A DNA stretch of 64,000 nucleotides from Paenibacillus thalictri (lineage in GTDB: Bacteria; Bacillota; Bacilli; Paenibacillales; NBRC-103111). The position numbers were made by a program, and so were the translations under genes. The stretch's first letter is position 1. Every line of letters begins with the position of its first letter. Of the stretch, positions 33,873 through 42,054 are shown piece by piece. The notes under the pieces were generated by a model. That model had not been told where the DNA came from. It ran no database searches and was given only the letters and a program-made list of their open reading frames with translations. The DNA lies in contig NZ_SIRE01000008.1 of assembly GCF_004307995.1 (NCBI RefSeq), positions 124,001 to 188,000 on the forward strand, read 5' to 3'.

Positions 33873-35141
33873 ATGCCAAGTGCAGTAAAAACCAGCGCTT
33901 CATTAATCACCGCAATTTTAGTAGGAACATCGTTAACGGGATGTACAGGGGGAAACAGCACGTCCGGCGGCGCCGCCAGTTCGGATAAGCCAGTTGAATT
34001 AACGTATTGGGACGGCGCATTTAACACAAATACGCCGGCTATCGTGAAAAAATTCGAGGAAAAATACCCGAATATCAAAATCAAAGTTCAAACTTTCCCT
34101 GATGCCGGGATGTCCGATAAATATTTGCTTGCCTTAAAACAAAAAAACGGTCCGGATTTGATGGATATGGCTGTCGACTGGGTCACCCCGTTTGCCGCAA
34201 CGGGCGGATTGGTAGCTTTGGATGACTATATTAAAAAAGACAATGTAGACCTGAAAGATTTTTATGACGGCGCGATCTCGGTAACCAAGGTGAACGACAA
34301 GATGTATGCGTTGCCTTACCGTTCGGAAACACATGGGCTGATTTATAACAAAAAGTTATTTGACGCTGCCGGGATCGACTCGAAAAAAGGGCCTGAAAAC
34401 TGGAATCAGGTGCTCGAGCAAACGCAGAAATTAACGAAAGGCGACACTTTCGGCATCGCGCTTCCGGGAACTAACGTCGGCAACGTAACAACGCAGCTCT
34501 TCAACATGATTCAATCCAACGGAGGCAGCGTTCTGAATAAAGACAACACGAAGTCGGCGCTGACGGAACCGGCGGCAATGGAAATGGCCAAGCTTTATGT
34601 AGAGCTGTTCACGAAATATAAAGTTGTTCCCAACAGCATGCTGCAAAATGACAATATCGCCAACCGCAACTTGTTCGCTAATGACAAGGTGGGCATGTAC
34701 ATGTCAGGCATTTACGATATCGATCCTATCAAACAAGCCAATGCTAACGCCCAGTTAGGTGTCGCTATGGTACCTGCCAATAAAGACAGAAAAACCATTC
34801 TGGGAGGCTGGGCGGTCGGTGTGACCACAGCAAGTAAAAATCAGGAAGCTGCGTGGAAGTTTATTCAATTTATTTCCCAACCGGATATTTCCGCAGAATA
34901 TAGCGTAACTTTCTCGTCCAGAAAATCGGCGGCTAATAACCCGAAATACCAGGATCCGCTTGTCAAACCGCTGCTGGATGCACTGGTTTACGCGCAGCCG
35001 CTGCCGCAAATTCCTCAATGGAATCAAATCAAACAAATCATTTTTGACAACTTGCAAACGGCATTAAGCGGAAAATCAACAACAGAAGATGCGATGAACC
35101 TGGCGTCAAAGGCCATCGACGAGCTGCTTAGCAAAAAATAA
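33873..35141 (+). CDS. ABC transporter sugar-binding lipoprotein
   Basis: 422 residues of solute-binding protein family 1. The N-terminus MPSAVKTSASLITAILVG leads to lipobox SLTGC, then a Gly/Ser linker and two lobes (start VELTYWDGAFNTNTPAIVKK). ATG 33873 is chosen over ATG 33867 or the GTG at 33834 because GGAGGGAG lies at the right distance. It is the first gene of the importer controlled by operator 3 and binds the sugar that feeds the downstream enzymes. A 52-base hairpin follows at 35153. Confidence 0.92.
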   Translation: MPSAVKTSASLITAILVGTSLTGCTGGNSTSGGAASSDKPVELTYWDGAFNTNTPAIVKKFEEKYPNIKIKVQTFPDAGMSDKYLLALKQKNGPDLMDMAVDWVTPFAATGGLVALDDYIKKDNVDLKDFYDGAISVTKVNDKMYALPYRSETHGLIYNKKLFDAAGIDSKKGPENWNQVLEQTQKLTKGDTFGIALPGTNVGNVTTQLFNMIQSNGGSVLNKDNTKSALTEPAAMEMAKLYVELFTKYKVVPNSMLQNDNIANRNLFANDKVGMYMSGIYDIDPIKQANANAQLGVAMVPANKDRKTILGGWAVGVTTASKNQEAAWKFIQFISQPDISAEYSVTFSSRKSAANNPKYQDPLVKPLLDALVYAQPLPQIPQWNQIKQIIFDNLQTALSGKSTTEDAMNLASKAIDELLSKK

Positions 35142-35152
35142 CTTCAGCTTCA

Positions 35153-35204
35153 GTCTCCTTTTGCGGAAATATGCGCTTCAGGCACAACTTCTGCAAGAGG
35201 AGAC
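35153..35204 (+). other. Intercistronic hairpin after the binding-protein gene
   Basis: GTCTCCT (35153-35159) pairs with AGGAGAC (35198-35204), extended by an inner TTGCGGAA with TTCTGCAA pairing. There is no T-run. Such hairpins between binding-protein and permease genes commonly stabilise the upstream mRNA and raise its expression over that of the permeases. Confidence 0.55.
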
Positions 35205-35261
35205 CCCTCGCTCAAAGAAAATCAGACCCGAGCGGAACGAAAGAGGTGCACACATTAACGT

Positions 35262-36143
35262 ATGAATAAGCTAAGCCGCAACCCCGGATTATTTTATGTT
35301 TTGCCGGCCGTTTTAGCGATTGCCTGTGTCATGGTTTTCCCCCTCATTTATACCTTTGTGGTGGGATTTAATAAGACCGATATTTACAGCGATGAATGGA
35401 AGTTTGTCGGGTTAACTCAATATGTCGAATTGTTTCATAATCCCGAGTTTTTGTCTTCGATCCATCATACTTTTATTTGGACCGTTTCCAGCGTCACATT
35501 CCAATTCCTTGTTGGATTTATGGCGGCGGTAATCATTAACCAAGATTTTATCAAAATGAAATGGTTGATCCGTATCCTGCTCATGATCCCTTGGGTACTG
35601 CCCAGCGTTATCAGCGTGAACATATGGAAATGGCTTTACCATCCTGATTTTGGCTATATCAACTATGCCCTGAAGGCAATGGGCATTGCAACATCCGGCA
35701 TCAATTGGGTGGCCGACGAACGTTACGCGATGCTCTCCGCGGTAATCGTGAATGTATGGAAGATGTTCCCGCTTGTCATGCTGATGATCGAAGCGTCGCT
35801 GCAATCCGTGCCCAACGAGCTGAAGGATGCCGCCAAAGTGGACGGAGCTACCGGAATTAAAGAATTTTTTACCGTCACGGTGCCTCATGTGGCTTCAACA
35901 TGTTATACGATCATCCTGCTGCTCATCATCTGGACATTAAACGCCTTTACGTTTATTTTCGTTCTGACCGGCGGCGGCCCTGCTAACAGTACACAAGTAT
36001 TATCGATGTTCATCTATAAAACCGCATTCCAAAATTACGATTTTGGCATGGCCGGAGCGGCCAGCGTCGTGTTATTTATTATCACCGCCGTGCTCAGTGT
36101 GATTTATATGAAATTTGTTATGAAAGGAGGGGAAAAGAGATAA
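35262..36143 (+). CDS. ABC sugar transporter permease 1
   Basis: 293 residues with six membrane segments; EAA loop ELKDAAKVDGATGIKEFF at about residue 188. It is a CUT1-type MalF-like subunit. The best ribosome site, AAAGAGGTG, is about 13 bases before ATG 35262, longer than usual; no better start was seen. Its stop overlaps the next gene by one base (TAATG), so the two permeases are translationally coupled. Confidence 0.92.
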   Translation: MNKLSRNPGLFYVLPAVLAIACVMVFPLIYTFVVGFNKTDIYSDEWKFVGLTQYVELFHNPEFLSSIHHTFIWTVSSVTFQFLVGFMAAVIINQDFIKMKWLIRILLMIPWVLPSVISVNIWKWLYHPDFGYINYALKAMGIATSGINWVADERYAMLSAVIVNVWKMFPLVMLMIEASLQSVPNELKDAAKVDGATGIKEFFTVTVPHVASTCYTIILLLIIWTLNAFTFIFVLTGGGPANSTQVLSMFIYKTAFQNYDFGMAGAASVVLFIITAVLSVIYMKFVMKGGEKR

Positions 36144-36985
36144 TGAACCAGAAAACAGGCGGTCTCAAAACAAGAATGCTGTTCAGTTACCTGTTTTTAC
36201 TCGTGCTCGTTATCTTCAGTTTGTTTCCTGCGTTGTGGATGTTTATTACTTCCATTAAAACGTCAAGCGAAAACTTTACGATCCCTCCCAGACTCATTGT
36301 CGAAAACCCTACGATCGCAAACTATTCCCGAGTGATATTCGAAAGTCAAATTCCGCGGGCATTTCTGAACAGCGTTATTGTCACGATTTGCGCTACGGCT
36401 TTGACATTGGTGGTGGCGATTCTTGCGGGTTACGGATTTTCAAGATATAAATTCAGAGGATCGCGGCTGTTGTCATCGGGGTTATTATACGGACAAATGA
36501 TGCCGGGTGTCGTTATTATCATCCCATTATACATGGTTTTCAGCAAAATCCATCTGACCGATACGTATTTGTCGCTTATTATTGCCGATTTGGCCATTAC
36601 AGTTCCCATGTCGGTCATTATGCTTCGCTCGTTTCTTGAGACCATTCCCAAAGAATTAGAAGAAGCTGCCAAAATCGACGGCTGCAGCAATCTGGGCGCG
36701 CTTGTCCGCATTATTCTTCCGGTTTCGCTGCCTGGCATTATCGCAGTTAGCGTATACGCCTTCTTAAATATTTGGGAAGAATTTTTATTTGCGCTGAACC
36801 TGACCAACTCGGATACCGTCCGCACACTCCCGATTGCCATCAACAACTTTAGCGGGGAGTTTGTGATCGACTGGGGAGCGATGATGGGCGCTTCGATGGT
36901 GGTTTCAGTTCCTGTCTTGTTAGTCTTCCTGTTGTGCAACAAGTTTTTTGTCAAAGGTTTATCGGACGGTTCGGTGAAAGGCTGA
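36143..36985 (+). CDS. ABC sugar transporter permease 2
   Basis: 280 residues with six membrane segments; EAA loop ELEEAAKIDGCSNLGALV at about residue 172. It is a MalG-like partner of the previous permease. AAAGGAGGGG before ATG 36143 is strong. The tail VKGLSDGSVKG is typical. No ATPase is encoded in the island, so a shared MsmX-type ATPase is expected from elsewhere. Confidence 0.92.
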   Translation: MNQKTGGLKTRMLFSYLFLLVLVIFSLFPALWMFITSIKTSSENFTIPPRLIVENPTIANYSRVIFESQIPRAFLNSVIVTICATALTLVVAILAGYGFSRYKFRGSRLLSSGLLYGQMMPGVVIIIPLYMVFSKIHLTDTYLSLIIADLAITVPMSVIMLRSFLETIPKELEEAAKIDGCSNLGALVRIILPVSLPGIIAVSVYAFLNIWEEFLFALNLTNSDTVRTLPIAINNFSGEFVIDWGAMMGASMVVSVPVLLVFLLCNKFFVKGLSDGSVKG

Positions 36986-37022
36986 TCATTTTTTTAATCA
37001 GGAAATTAGGGGGTTGTCAAAA

Positions 37023-37736
37023 ATGGCTGAATCCAAACATATACTGATTACCGGGGCTAATCGCGGCTTAGGTTACCAATTAACTTTAGAAGCTGTAAGC
37101 CGCGGACATATGGTTTACGCGGGTGTCCGCTCTCTTGCTGCACCGTCCCCGCTGCTGGACGAGCTGGAGCGGAAATATCCCGGCCAGATTCGCAAAGTGG
37201 AGCTGGATGCAGCCGACATGAGTTCGATTCGCCGTGCTGCCGAAGAGCTCGGTAACTTAACTCCTGCTCTGGACTGCGTCATCAATAATGCCGCAGTTCT
37301 GCTGGAGAAAGAAAAAACGCTGGAAGAGCTTGATTTTGACCAGCTCCGCATGAGCTTCGAAATCAATACATTTGGTCCTATGTACATCATTCAGCAATTA
37401 TTGCCGCTTATTTATAAGGGCAGCGATCAGACCATCATTAATATCTCTTCGGAAGCAGGCACAATCATCAACGCTTTCAGTACAAATTATGCATACAGTA
37501 TGTCCAAAACGGCATTAAATATGTTCTCGGAACGGCTGCGTCATTATGTGAAGGATCGGGGCATTGAAGTGTATGCCGTGCATCCCGGCTGGATGAAAAC
37601 GGACATGGGGGGAGAAGATGCTCCCGCAGAACCGCTGGATACGGCCAGAGGCGTCCTAAATATCATCGACAAAAAAGTGACGATCACAAGCAAGATCGCA
37701 TTTATCAATCATTTGGGCAAACCGATGCCATTATGA
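37023..37736 (+). CDS. Short-chain dehydrogenase/reductase
   Basis: 237 residues with a Rossmann fold. The cofactor motif TGANRGLG is at about residues 10-17, the NNAAVL strand follows, and the catalytic YSMSK (YxxxK) lies near residue 158, preceded by the catalytic Ser in INISSEAG. ATG 37023 follows AGGGGG; the TTG at 37014 is less likely. It is in the LacI-controlled operon between the permeases and a Gfo/Idh/MocA dehydrogenase, so it probably oxidises or reduces a sugar or keto-sugar acid. Cofactor preference is not clear. Confidence 0.87.
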   Translation: MAESKHILITGANRGLGYQLTLEAVSRGHMVYAGVRSLAAPSPLLDELERKYPGQIRKVELDAADMSSIRRAAEELGNLTPALDCVINNAAVLLEKEKTLEELDFDQLRMSFEINTFGPMYIIQQLLPLIYKGSDQTIINISSEAGTIINAFSTNYAYSMSKTALNMFSERLRHYVKDRGIEVYAVHPGWMKTDMGGEDAPAEPLDTARGVLNIIDKKVTITSKIAFINHLGKPMPL

Positions 37737-37778
37737 CAAAAGCCCGCCTTTCATACGCAAAACAAAAGGAATGAGATC

Positions 37779-38927
37779 ATGCGCGAGTTAAACGTTGCTT
37801 TAATCGGATACAATTTTATGGGAAAAGCTCACAGCTATGCTATAGGAAATGCCGCGTTTTTTTTCCAGCATCAAGTCAAACCTGTTAAAAAGGTCATCGT
37901 TGGGCGTACGGAAAGCTTGCTGCGCAAAGCGGCTGAAGAATTTGGGTGGCAGGAATATGCAACCGATTGGAAAGAAGTAATCGGCAGAGACGACATCGAT
38001 CTTGTCTGCATTGCTACACCGACGTCTTCGCACAAGGAGATCGCAATTGCCGCCGCAAAAGCCGGAAAGCATATTTTATGCGAAAAGCCGCTCGGAATGA
38101 ATGCTGCGGAAGCAAAGGAAATGTGGGAAGCCGCAAATGCTTCGGGTGTCATTCATATGATAGGCCACAACTATCGCAGAGTGCCCGCCATCGCGCTGGC
38201 GAAAAAGCTAATCGATGACGGAAAAATCGGGGATATTTACCATTTTCGCGGAGTTTATCTTCAGGATTGGCTGTCGGATGAACATGCGCCGATGAGCTGG
38301 AGATTGGATAAACGGATCGCAGGCTCCGGACCGCATGGAGATTTGAATGCGCATCTGATCGATTTGGCCAGATATTTAGTCGGCGATATAAGCCAAGTCA
38401 TAGGGATGGAAAAAACGTTTGTAACGAAGCGGCCAAAGTTGGCTGATGAGAACCAGCACCGGTCGGCCTCGCCGATCCAGCTTGATGATGTGACTGTCGA
38501 CGATACCACATCGTTTCTAGCGAAATTCAATCATGGCGCGTTAGGCACGTTTGAAGCGTCGCGGATGGCTAGCGGAAGGAAAAATCACGAGCGAATCGAA
38601 ATCAACGGCAGTAAAGGAACTTTGGCGTTTAACTTTGAACGAATGAATGAGCTGGAATACTGGTCCAAAGATGACGATCTTGAAGTGCAAGGGTTCAGGA
38701 CGATCTTGGCAACGGAAGAGGTTCATCCGTATATTCATGCCTGGTGGCCGCCAGGTCATGCGCTTGGTTACCAGAACACGTTTGTGAATCAGTTTGCCGA
38801 TTTTATTCAGGCCATAATAACGAAAGATCAAATTCAGCCGAATTTTTACGACGGCTGGATGTGCAATAAAGTGCTTGATGCAGTAAGCAAATCGATCGAC
38901 ACTTTAACTTGGGAATACATAAGGTAA
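37779..38927 (+). CDS. Gfo/Idh/MocA family dehydrogenase
   Basis: 382 residues. An N-terminal Rossmann domain starts LNVALIGYNFMGKAHSYAI (nucleotide-binding Gly motif modified to GYNFMG), and the catalytic-Lys region is ILCEKPLGMNAAEAKEMW at about residue 93. The C-terminal sheet domain ends with a Tyr/Trp-rich stretch. ATG 37779 is in frame with a modest site AAAGGAATGAG. Family members oxidise sugars at C1, C2 or C3 with NAD(P). With ThuA in the same island, a 3-keto-sugar route is the leading hypothesis. Confidence 0.9.
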   Translation: MRELNVALIGYNFMGKAHSYAIGNAAFFFQHQVKPVKKVIVGRTESLLRKAAEEFGWQEYATDWKEVIGRDDIDLVCIATPTSSHKEIAIAAAKAGKHILCEKPLGMNAAEAKEMWEAANASGVIHMIGHNYRRVPAIALAKKLIDDGKIGDIYHFRGVYLQDWLSDEHAPMSWRLDKRIAGSGPHGDLNAHLIDLARYLVGDISQVIGMEKTFVTKRPKLADENQHRSASPIQLDDVTVDDTTSFLAKFNHGALGTFEASRMASGRKNHERIEINGSKGTLAFNFERMNELEYWSKDDDLEVQGFRTILATEEVHPYIHAWWPPGHALGYQNTFVNQFADFIQAIITKDQIQPNFYDGWMCNKVLDAVSKSIDTLTWEYIR

Positions 38928-38948
38928 TTGCGAACGGAGGACCTTTTA

Positions 38949-40349
38949 ATGTCAGATAGTTTCGAAACGGCGTTACAGCATGTAAATACAAATTCAAGAC
39001 CGTCCGAGCTTAAAATAACCGACATGCGATTTGTGGATTTAGCCGGTGCGCCCATGCATTGCACGCTCGTCAAAATATATACCAATCAGGGTATCACCGG
39101 AATCGGGGAGCTGCGCGACTTCGGAAGCCGCACCTACGCAGCGATGCTGAAAGGCCGTTTGCTGGGTGAAAATCCATGTAATGTAGACAAGCTGTTTCGC
39201 CGAATCAAGCAGTTCATGGGAACAGGGAGACAAGCGGGCGGCGCCGCAGGTATCGAAATTGCGCTTTGGGACCTCGCAGGCAAGGCCTATGGCGTTCCCG
39301 TATATCAGATGCTTGGCGGCAAATTCCGCGATGCGGCTCGTGTATACTGTGATCTGGGGGTCAATACGCCGGGGCTTCAAGGCGACGGCTATTCGATGGG
39401 AAGACGGCTCAAAAAGTTTGCCGATGAAGGCGGATATACGATGGTCAAAGCGGTTCTGGGAGTCGAAAGCCTTCAGGCGCTTTATCCGGACGAAGAACTG
39501 ATTTCCGCACCCGGCAACTATGTAGAGGAGCTCCGCCAGGCGGGCCAATACAACTTCGATTTCATTAAAAACCGCCGTCATACGCCATACGGTCCGGAAT
39601 TTCAGAAACGCAACAGGGCTTATGATATCGTCAATACCCAATCTCCGTATACGATGTTCCGGATGACCGAACGTGGTCTGGACAGGTATGAAGAAGAAGT
39701 CGCACATATGCGGGAAGTGCTTGGTTATAAAATGCCGCTGGCGATTGATCATCTCGGTTATCTTCATTTTGAAGACGCCGTACGTTTGCTGCGCCGGTTG
39801 GAAAAATACAATTTATTGTGGGCTGAAGATATGCTCCCATGCACATACACGGAGGAATATGTCCGCTTAAGACAGTTAACGTCCACTCCATTGGCAACGG
39901 GTGAAGATCTGACCACATTGGAAAGCTTTGAACCTCTGATTTTCAATAAAGCGGTGCCGATCATCCATCCTGACATTTGCTCCTCCGGCATTTATGAGAC
40001 CAAAAAGATCGGCGACTTGGCCCAGCGCCATAACATAGCGATGGCCATGCATATGTGCGAAACGCCGGTTGCGGCGCTGGCTACTGCTCATATGGGCGTT
40101 GCGACCGAAAATTTCATCGCAACCGAATTTAACGCGCCGGATGTTCCTTGGTGGAACGATATTATAACAGGTTTTGGCGGCGACGTGATCAAAAACGGTT
40201 TTATTCATCTGACCGATAAACCCGGCCTTGGATTCGACGACATCAACGATGAAGTAATTAAAGATCACTTAATGCCGGGATTTCCCGACATGTGGGCTTC
40301 CACCGAGCATTGGAATTCGGAGTACTCCAACGATCGCTTGTTCAGTTAA
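38949..40349 (+). CDS. Enolase-superfamily dehydratase (mandelate racemase subgroup)
   Basis: 466 residues, longer than the usual 380-420. A capping domain is followed by a (beta/alpha)7-beta barrel. Metal ligands appear as Asp in LAIDHLGY (about 265), Glu in WAEDML (about 292) and Glu in TGEDLTTL (about 318). The His in AMHMCET (about 367) is a candidate base. This subgroup dehydrates sugar acids to 2-keto-3-deoxy acids. The track frame begins at TTG 38928, but CGGAGGA before ATG 38949 fixes the start. It fits a pathway of sugar oxidation to an acid followed by dehydration. The precise sugar acid is unknown. Confidence 0.88.
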   Translation: MSDSFETALQHVNTNSRPSELKITDMRFVDLAGAPMHCTLVKIYTNQGITGIGELRDFGSRTYAAMLKGRLLGENPCNVDKLFRRIKQFMGTGRQAGGAAGIEIALWDLAGKAYGVPVYQMLGGKFRDAARVYCDLGVNTPGLQGDGYSMGRRLKKFADEGGYTMVKAVLGVESLQALYPDEELISAPGNYVEELRQAGQYNFDFIKNRRHTPYGPEFQKRNRAYDIVNTQSPYTMFRMTERGLDRYEEEVAHMREVLGYKMPLAIDHLGYLHFEDAVRLLRRLEKYNLLWAEDMLPCTYTEEYVRLRQLTSTPLATGEDLTTLESFEPLIFNKAVPIIHPDICSSGIYETKKIGDLAQRHNIAMAMHMCETPVAALATAHMGVATENFIATEFNAPDVPWWNDIITGFGGDVIKNGFIHLTDKPGLGFDDINDEVIKDHLMPGFPDMWASTEHWNSEYSNDRLFS

Positions 40350-40384
40350 TTTGAACTTATTATATAATCCGGAGGTTATGGAAA

Positions 40385-40795
40385 ATGTATAAACGGATCG
40401 GTCATACGGCATATAACGTATTGGATATGGAACAATCGCTTCATTTTTACAGAGACATTCTTGGATTTCAGCAAGTATTCGAATTAAAGAACGATAAAGA
40501 CGAGCCATGGATCATCTATCTGAAAGTCGTTGACAAGCAGTTTATCGAGCTGTTTTACGGCGGCAAGCAGGGAGCCGACAACGACACCAAGGTCGTGAAG
40601 GGCTATAATCACTTGTGCTTGGAAGTAAACGACATCCAGGAGATTGCGCAGCATTTAAGAAGCAAAGGAGTTGCTCTTGATGTCGAGCCGAAAATGGGCA
40701 AAGATACAAACTGGCAGTGCTGGGTCAGAGACCCCGACGGCAATCGCATCGAATTTATGCAGCTGAGCCCGGAATCTCCCCAGTCACAATTTTAA
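40385..40795 (+). CDS. VOC family protein (lactoylglutathione lyase-like)
   Basis: 136 residues. It starts KRIGHTAYNVLDMEQSLHFY, with a His metal ligand, and contains FIELFYGG (Glu), YNHLCLEVND (His) and NRIEFMQLSP (Glu). All four expected metal ligands of a glyoxalase-I-type VOC protein are therefore present. CCGGAGG precedes ATG 40385. It is the last gene of the island operon, 35 bases after the dehydratase. Its sequence differs from the VOC gene at 32165, so the island has two distinct VOC proteins. Confidence 0.85.
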   Translation: MYKRIGHTAYNVLDMEQSLHFYRDILGFQQVFELKNDKDEPWIIYLKVVDKQFIELFYGGKQGADNDTKVVKGYNHLCLEVNDIQEIAQHLRSKGVALDVEPKMGKDTNWQCWVRDPDGNRIEFMQLSPESPQSQF

Positions 40796-40841
40796 AAAAT
40801 TGTAACAGAGAACACTCTGTCATTGAGTTATATTGCTGAAG

Positions 40842-40870
40842 AGCTTGAGCGGATGCCGTTCAAGCTTTTT
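40842..40870 (+). terminator. Terminator of the LacI-controlled operon
   Basis: AGCTTGA (40842-40848) pairs with TCAAGCT (40860-40866), followed by T. A second small hairpin, ACAGAG-AACA-CTCTGT, is at 40805-40820, and an AT-only one crosses the stop codon. Confidence 0.8.
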
Positions 40871-40953
40871 GCATTCCGAAAAAGAGTTATTGCGGCCGGA
40901 ACATATCCAGAAAAAGGTTGCCGTTACATGTAACTTCTGCTAAGATAATCAAG

Positions 40954-40977
40954 ACTTATTAAATTGATTTAATAAGT
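40954..40977. promoter_or_regulatory. Perfect 24-bp palindrome, likely operator of the next ROK-like gene
   Basis: Arms ACTTATTAAAT (40954-40964) and ATTTAATAAGT (40967-40977) are perfect 11-bp inverted copies with two central bases. It lies 35 bases before the ATG of the ROK-like regulator, in the promoter region. The A+T-rich, long-armed dyad fits ROK operators such as that of XylR. It is unrelated to the TTCA-N3-TGAA sites at 1462-6266. Confidence 0.65.
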
Positions 40978-41011
40978 TCGCCGCATATTTTGAAGAAAGG
41001 CTTGGATCTGC

Positions 41012-42010
41012 ATGACGAATCTACCACTCATTTATCGTATCCGCGCAGGTCTCATCATGATGGGAAGCGCCACAAAAGCGGAGCTCAGCCAGCGGTTAGG
41101 GATCAGTTTCCCGACGATCAGCAAATTTATGGCCCAGATGGAGCAGGACGGAGAGATCCGTTATACAGGCGATGACGATTCCAGCGGGGGCAGAAGGGCG
41201 AAGCGTTATACCTATGACCCGGAATATATGCTGGGGCTTGCTATTTTTATCGAGAAAAACGAGACAAATTATTCGATATTTAATTGTATCGGCGAGGTCA
41301 AAGAGCAGGGGACCCAACCAAGCGTTCTACAGCAAGATGTGCAGCTGCTGGCAGACCTTATTGAGACGCTGATTGAGAAATATCCGAGGCTTCGATCGAT
41401 CGCGATCGGAGTGCCCGGCGCCGTTAACAATGGAAAAATTATTTATATCCCGCCATACCAGCAATTCCTTGACTATGATTTAAAAGGGGAGTTCGAAGGC
41501 CGATTCCAAATCCCGGTTGTGGTCGAAAATGATATGAACGCATCGGTGCTTGGTTATGCGTCCAACTTCGAGCTGGAGAATGAATCGCTCGTTTATTTGT
41601 ATTTTGGCCAGAACGGGCCGGGTTCCGGCATTATGATCAATGGCGATGTCGTGAGGGGCAGCACATCGTTCTCGGGTGAAATTTCTTTCGTACCCCAAAA
41701 CGAGCGGCAATCTTTCCTGCAGGCGCTGCAGCTGGAAGAGGGCGATCGCCGGGGTATCTTAACCGGCGACAACCGGATCGATGCCGTCGCCCGTTTAATT
41801 GCCACATTCGCTGCGATCCTTAACCCACGCGCAGTCGTTTTTTGCGATGACGAGGTGGATGAAGCGCTTCTGGCAAAGATTGCAGAGCGCAGCGCGGCAT
41901 ATATTCCGCAAGAACATTTGCCTATTCTTATGATGAGCAATTGGAAACATGATTATTTGACCGGCTTGCAGCATCTGGCTTTGAATCTGATGATTACGGA
42001 ATTCCGCTAG
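41012..42010 (+). CDS. ROK-like transcriptional regulator lacking the zinc motif
   Basis: 332 residues. The N-terminal winged helix (about 8-50: TKAELSQRLGISFPTISKFM) is fused to a shortened ROK domain with SIAIGVPGAVNNGKI and VVVENDMNASVLGYA. The usual CxCGxxGCxE cysteine motif is absent; after GEISFVPQ the sequence passes to a charged linker. Sugar sensing, if kept, must differ from canonical members. It begins 216 bases after the second VOC gene, with its own palindrome, and is followed after 44 bases by an MFS gene that it probably controls. Confidence 0.82.
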   Translation: MTNLPLIYRIRAGLIMMGSATKAELSQRLGISFPTISKFMAQMEQDGEIRYTGDDDSSGGRRAKRYTYDPEYMLGLAIFIEKNETNYSIFNCIGEVKEQGTQPSVLQQDVQLLADLIETLIEKYPRLRSIAIGVPGAVNNGKIIYIPPYQQFLDYDLKGEFEGRFQIPVVVENDMNASVLGYASNFELENESLVYLYFGQNGPGSGIMINGDVVRGSTSFSGEISFVPQNERQSFLQALQLEEGDRRGILTGDNRIDAVARLIATFAAILNPRAVVFCDDEVDEALLAKIAERSAAYIPQEHLPILMMSNWKHDYLTGLQHLALNLMITEFR

Positions 42011-42054
42011 AGAAATAAACCTATGCAGTTAAAGACCGTAGAACGAGGTGTAAC

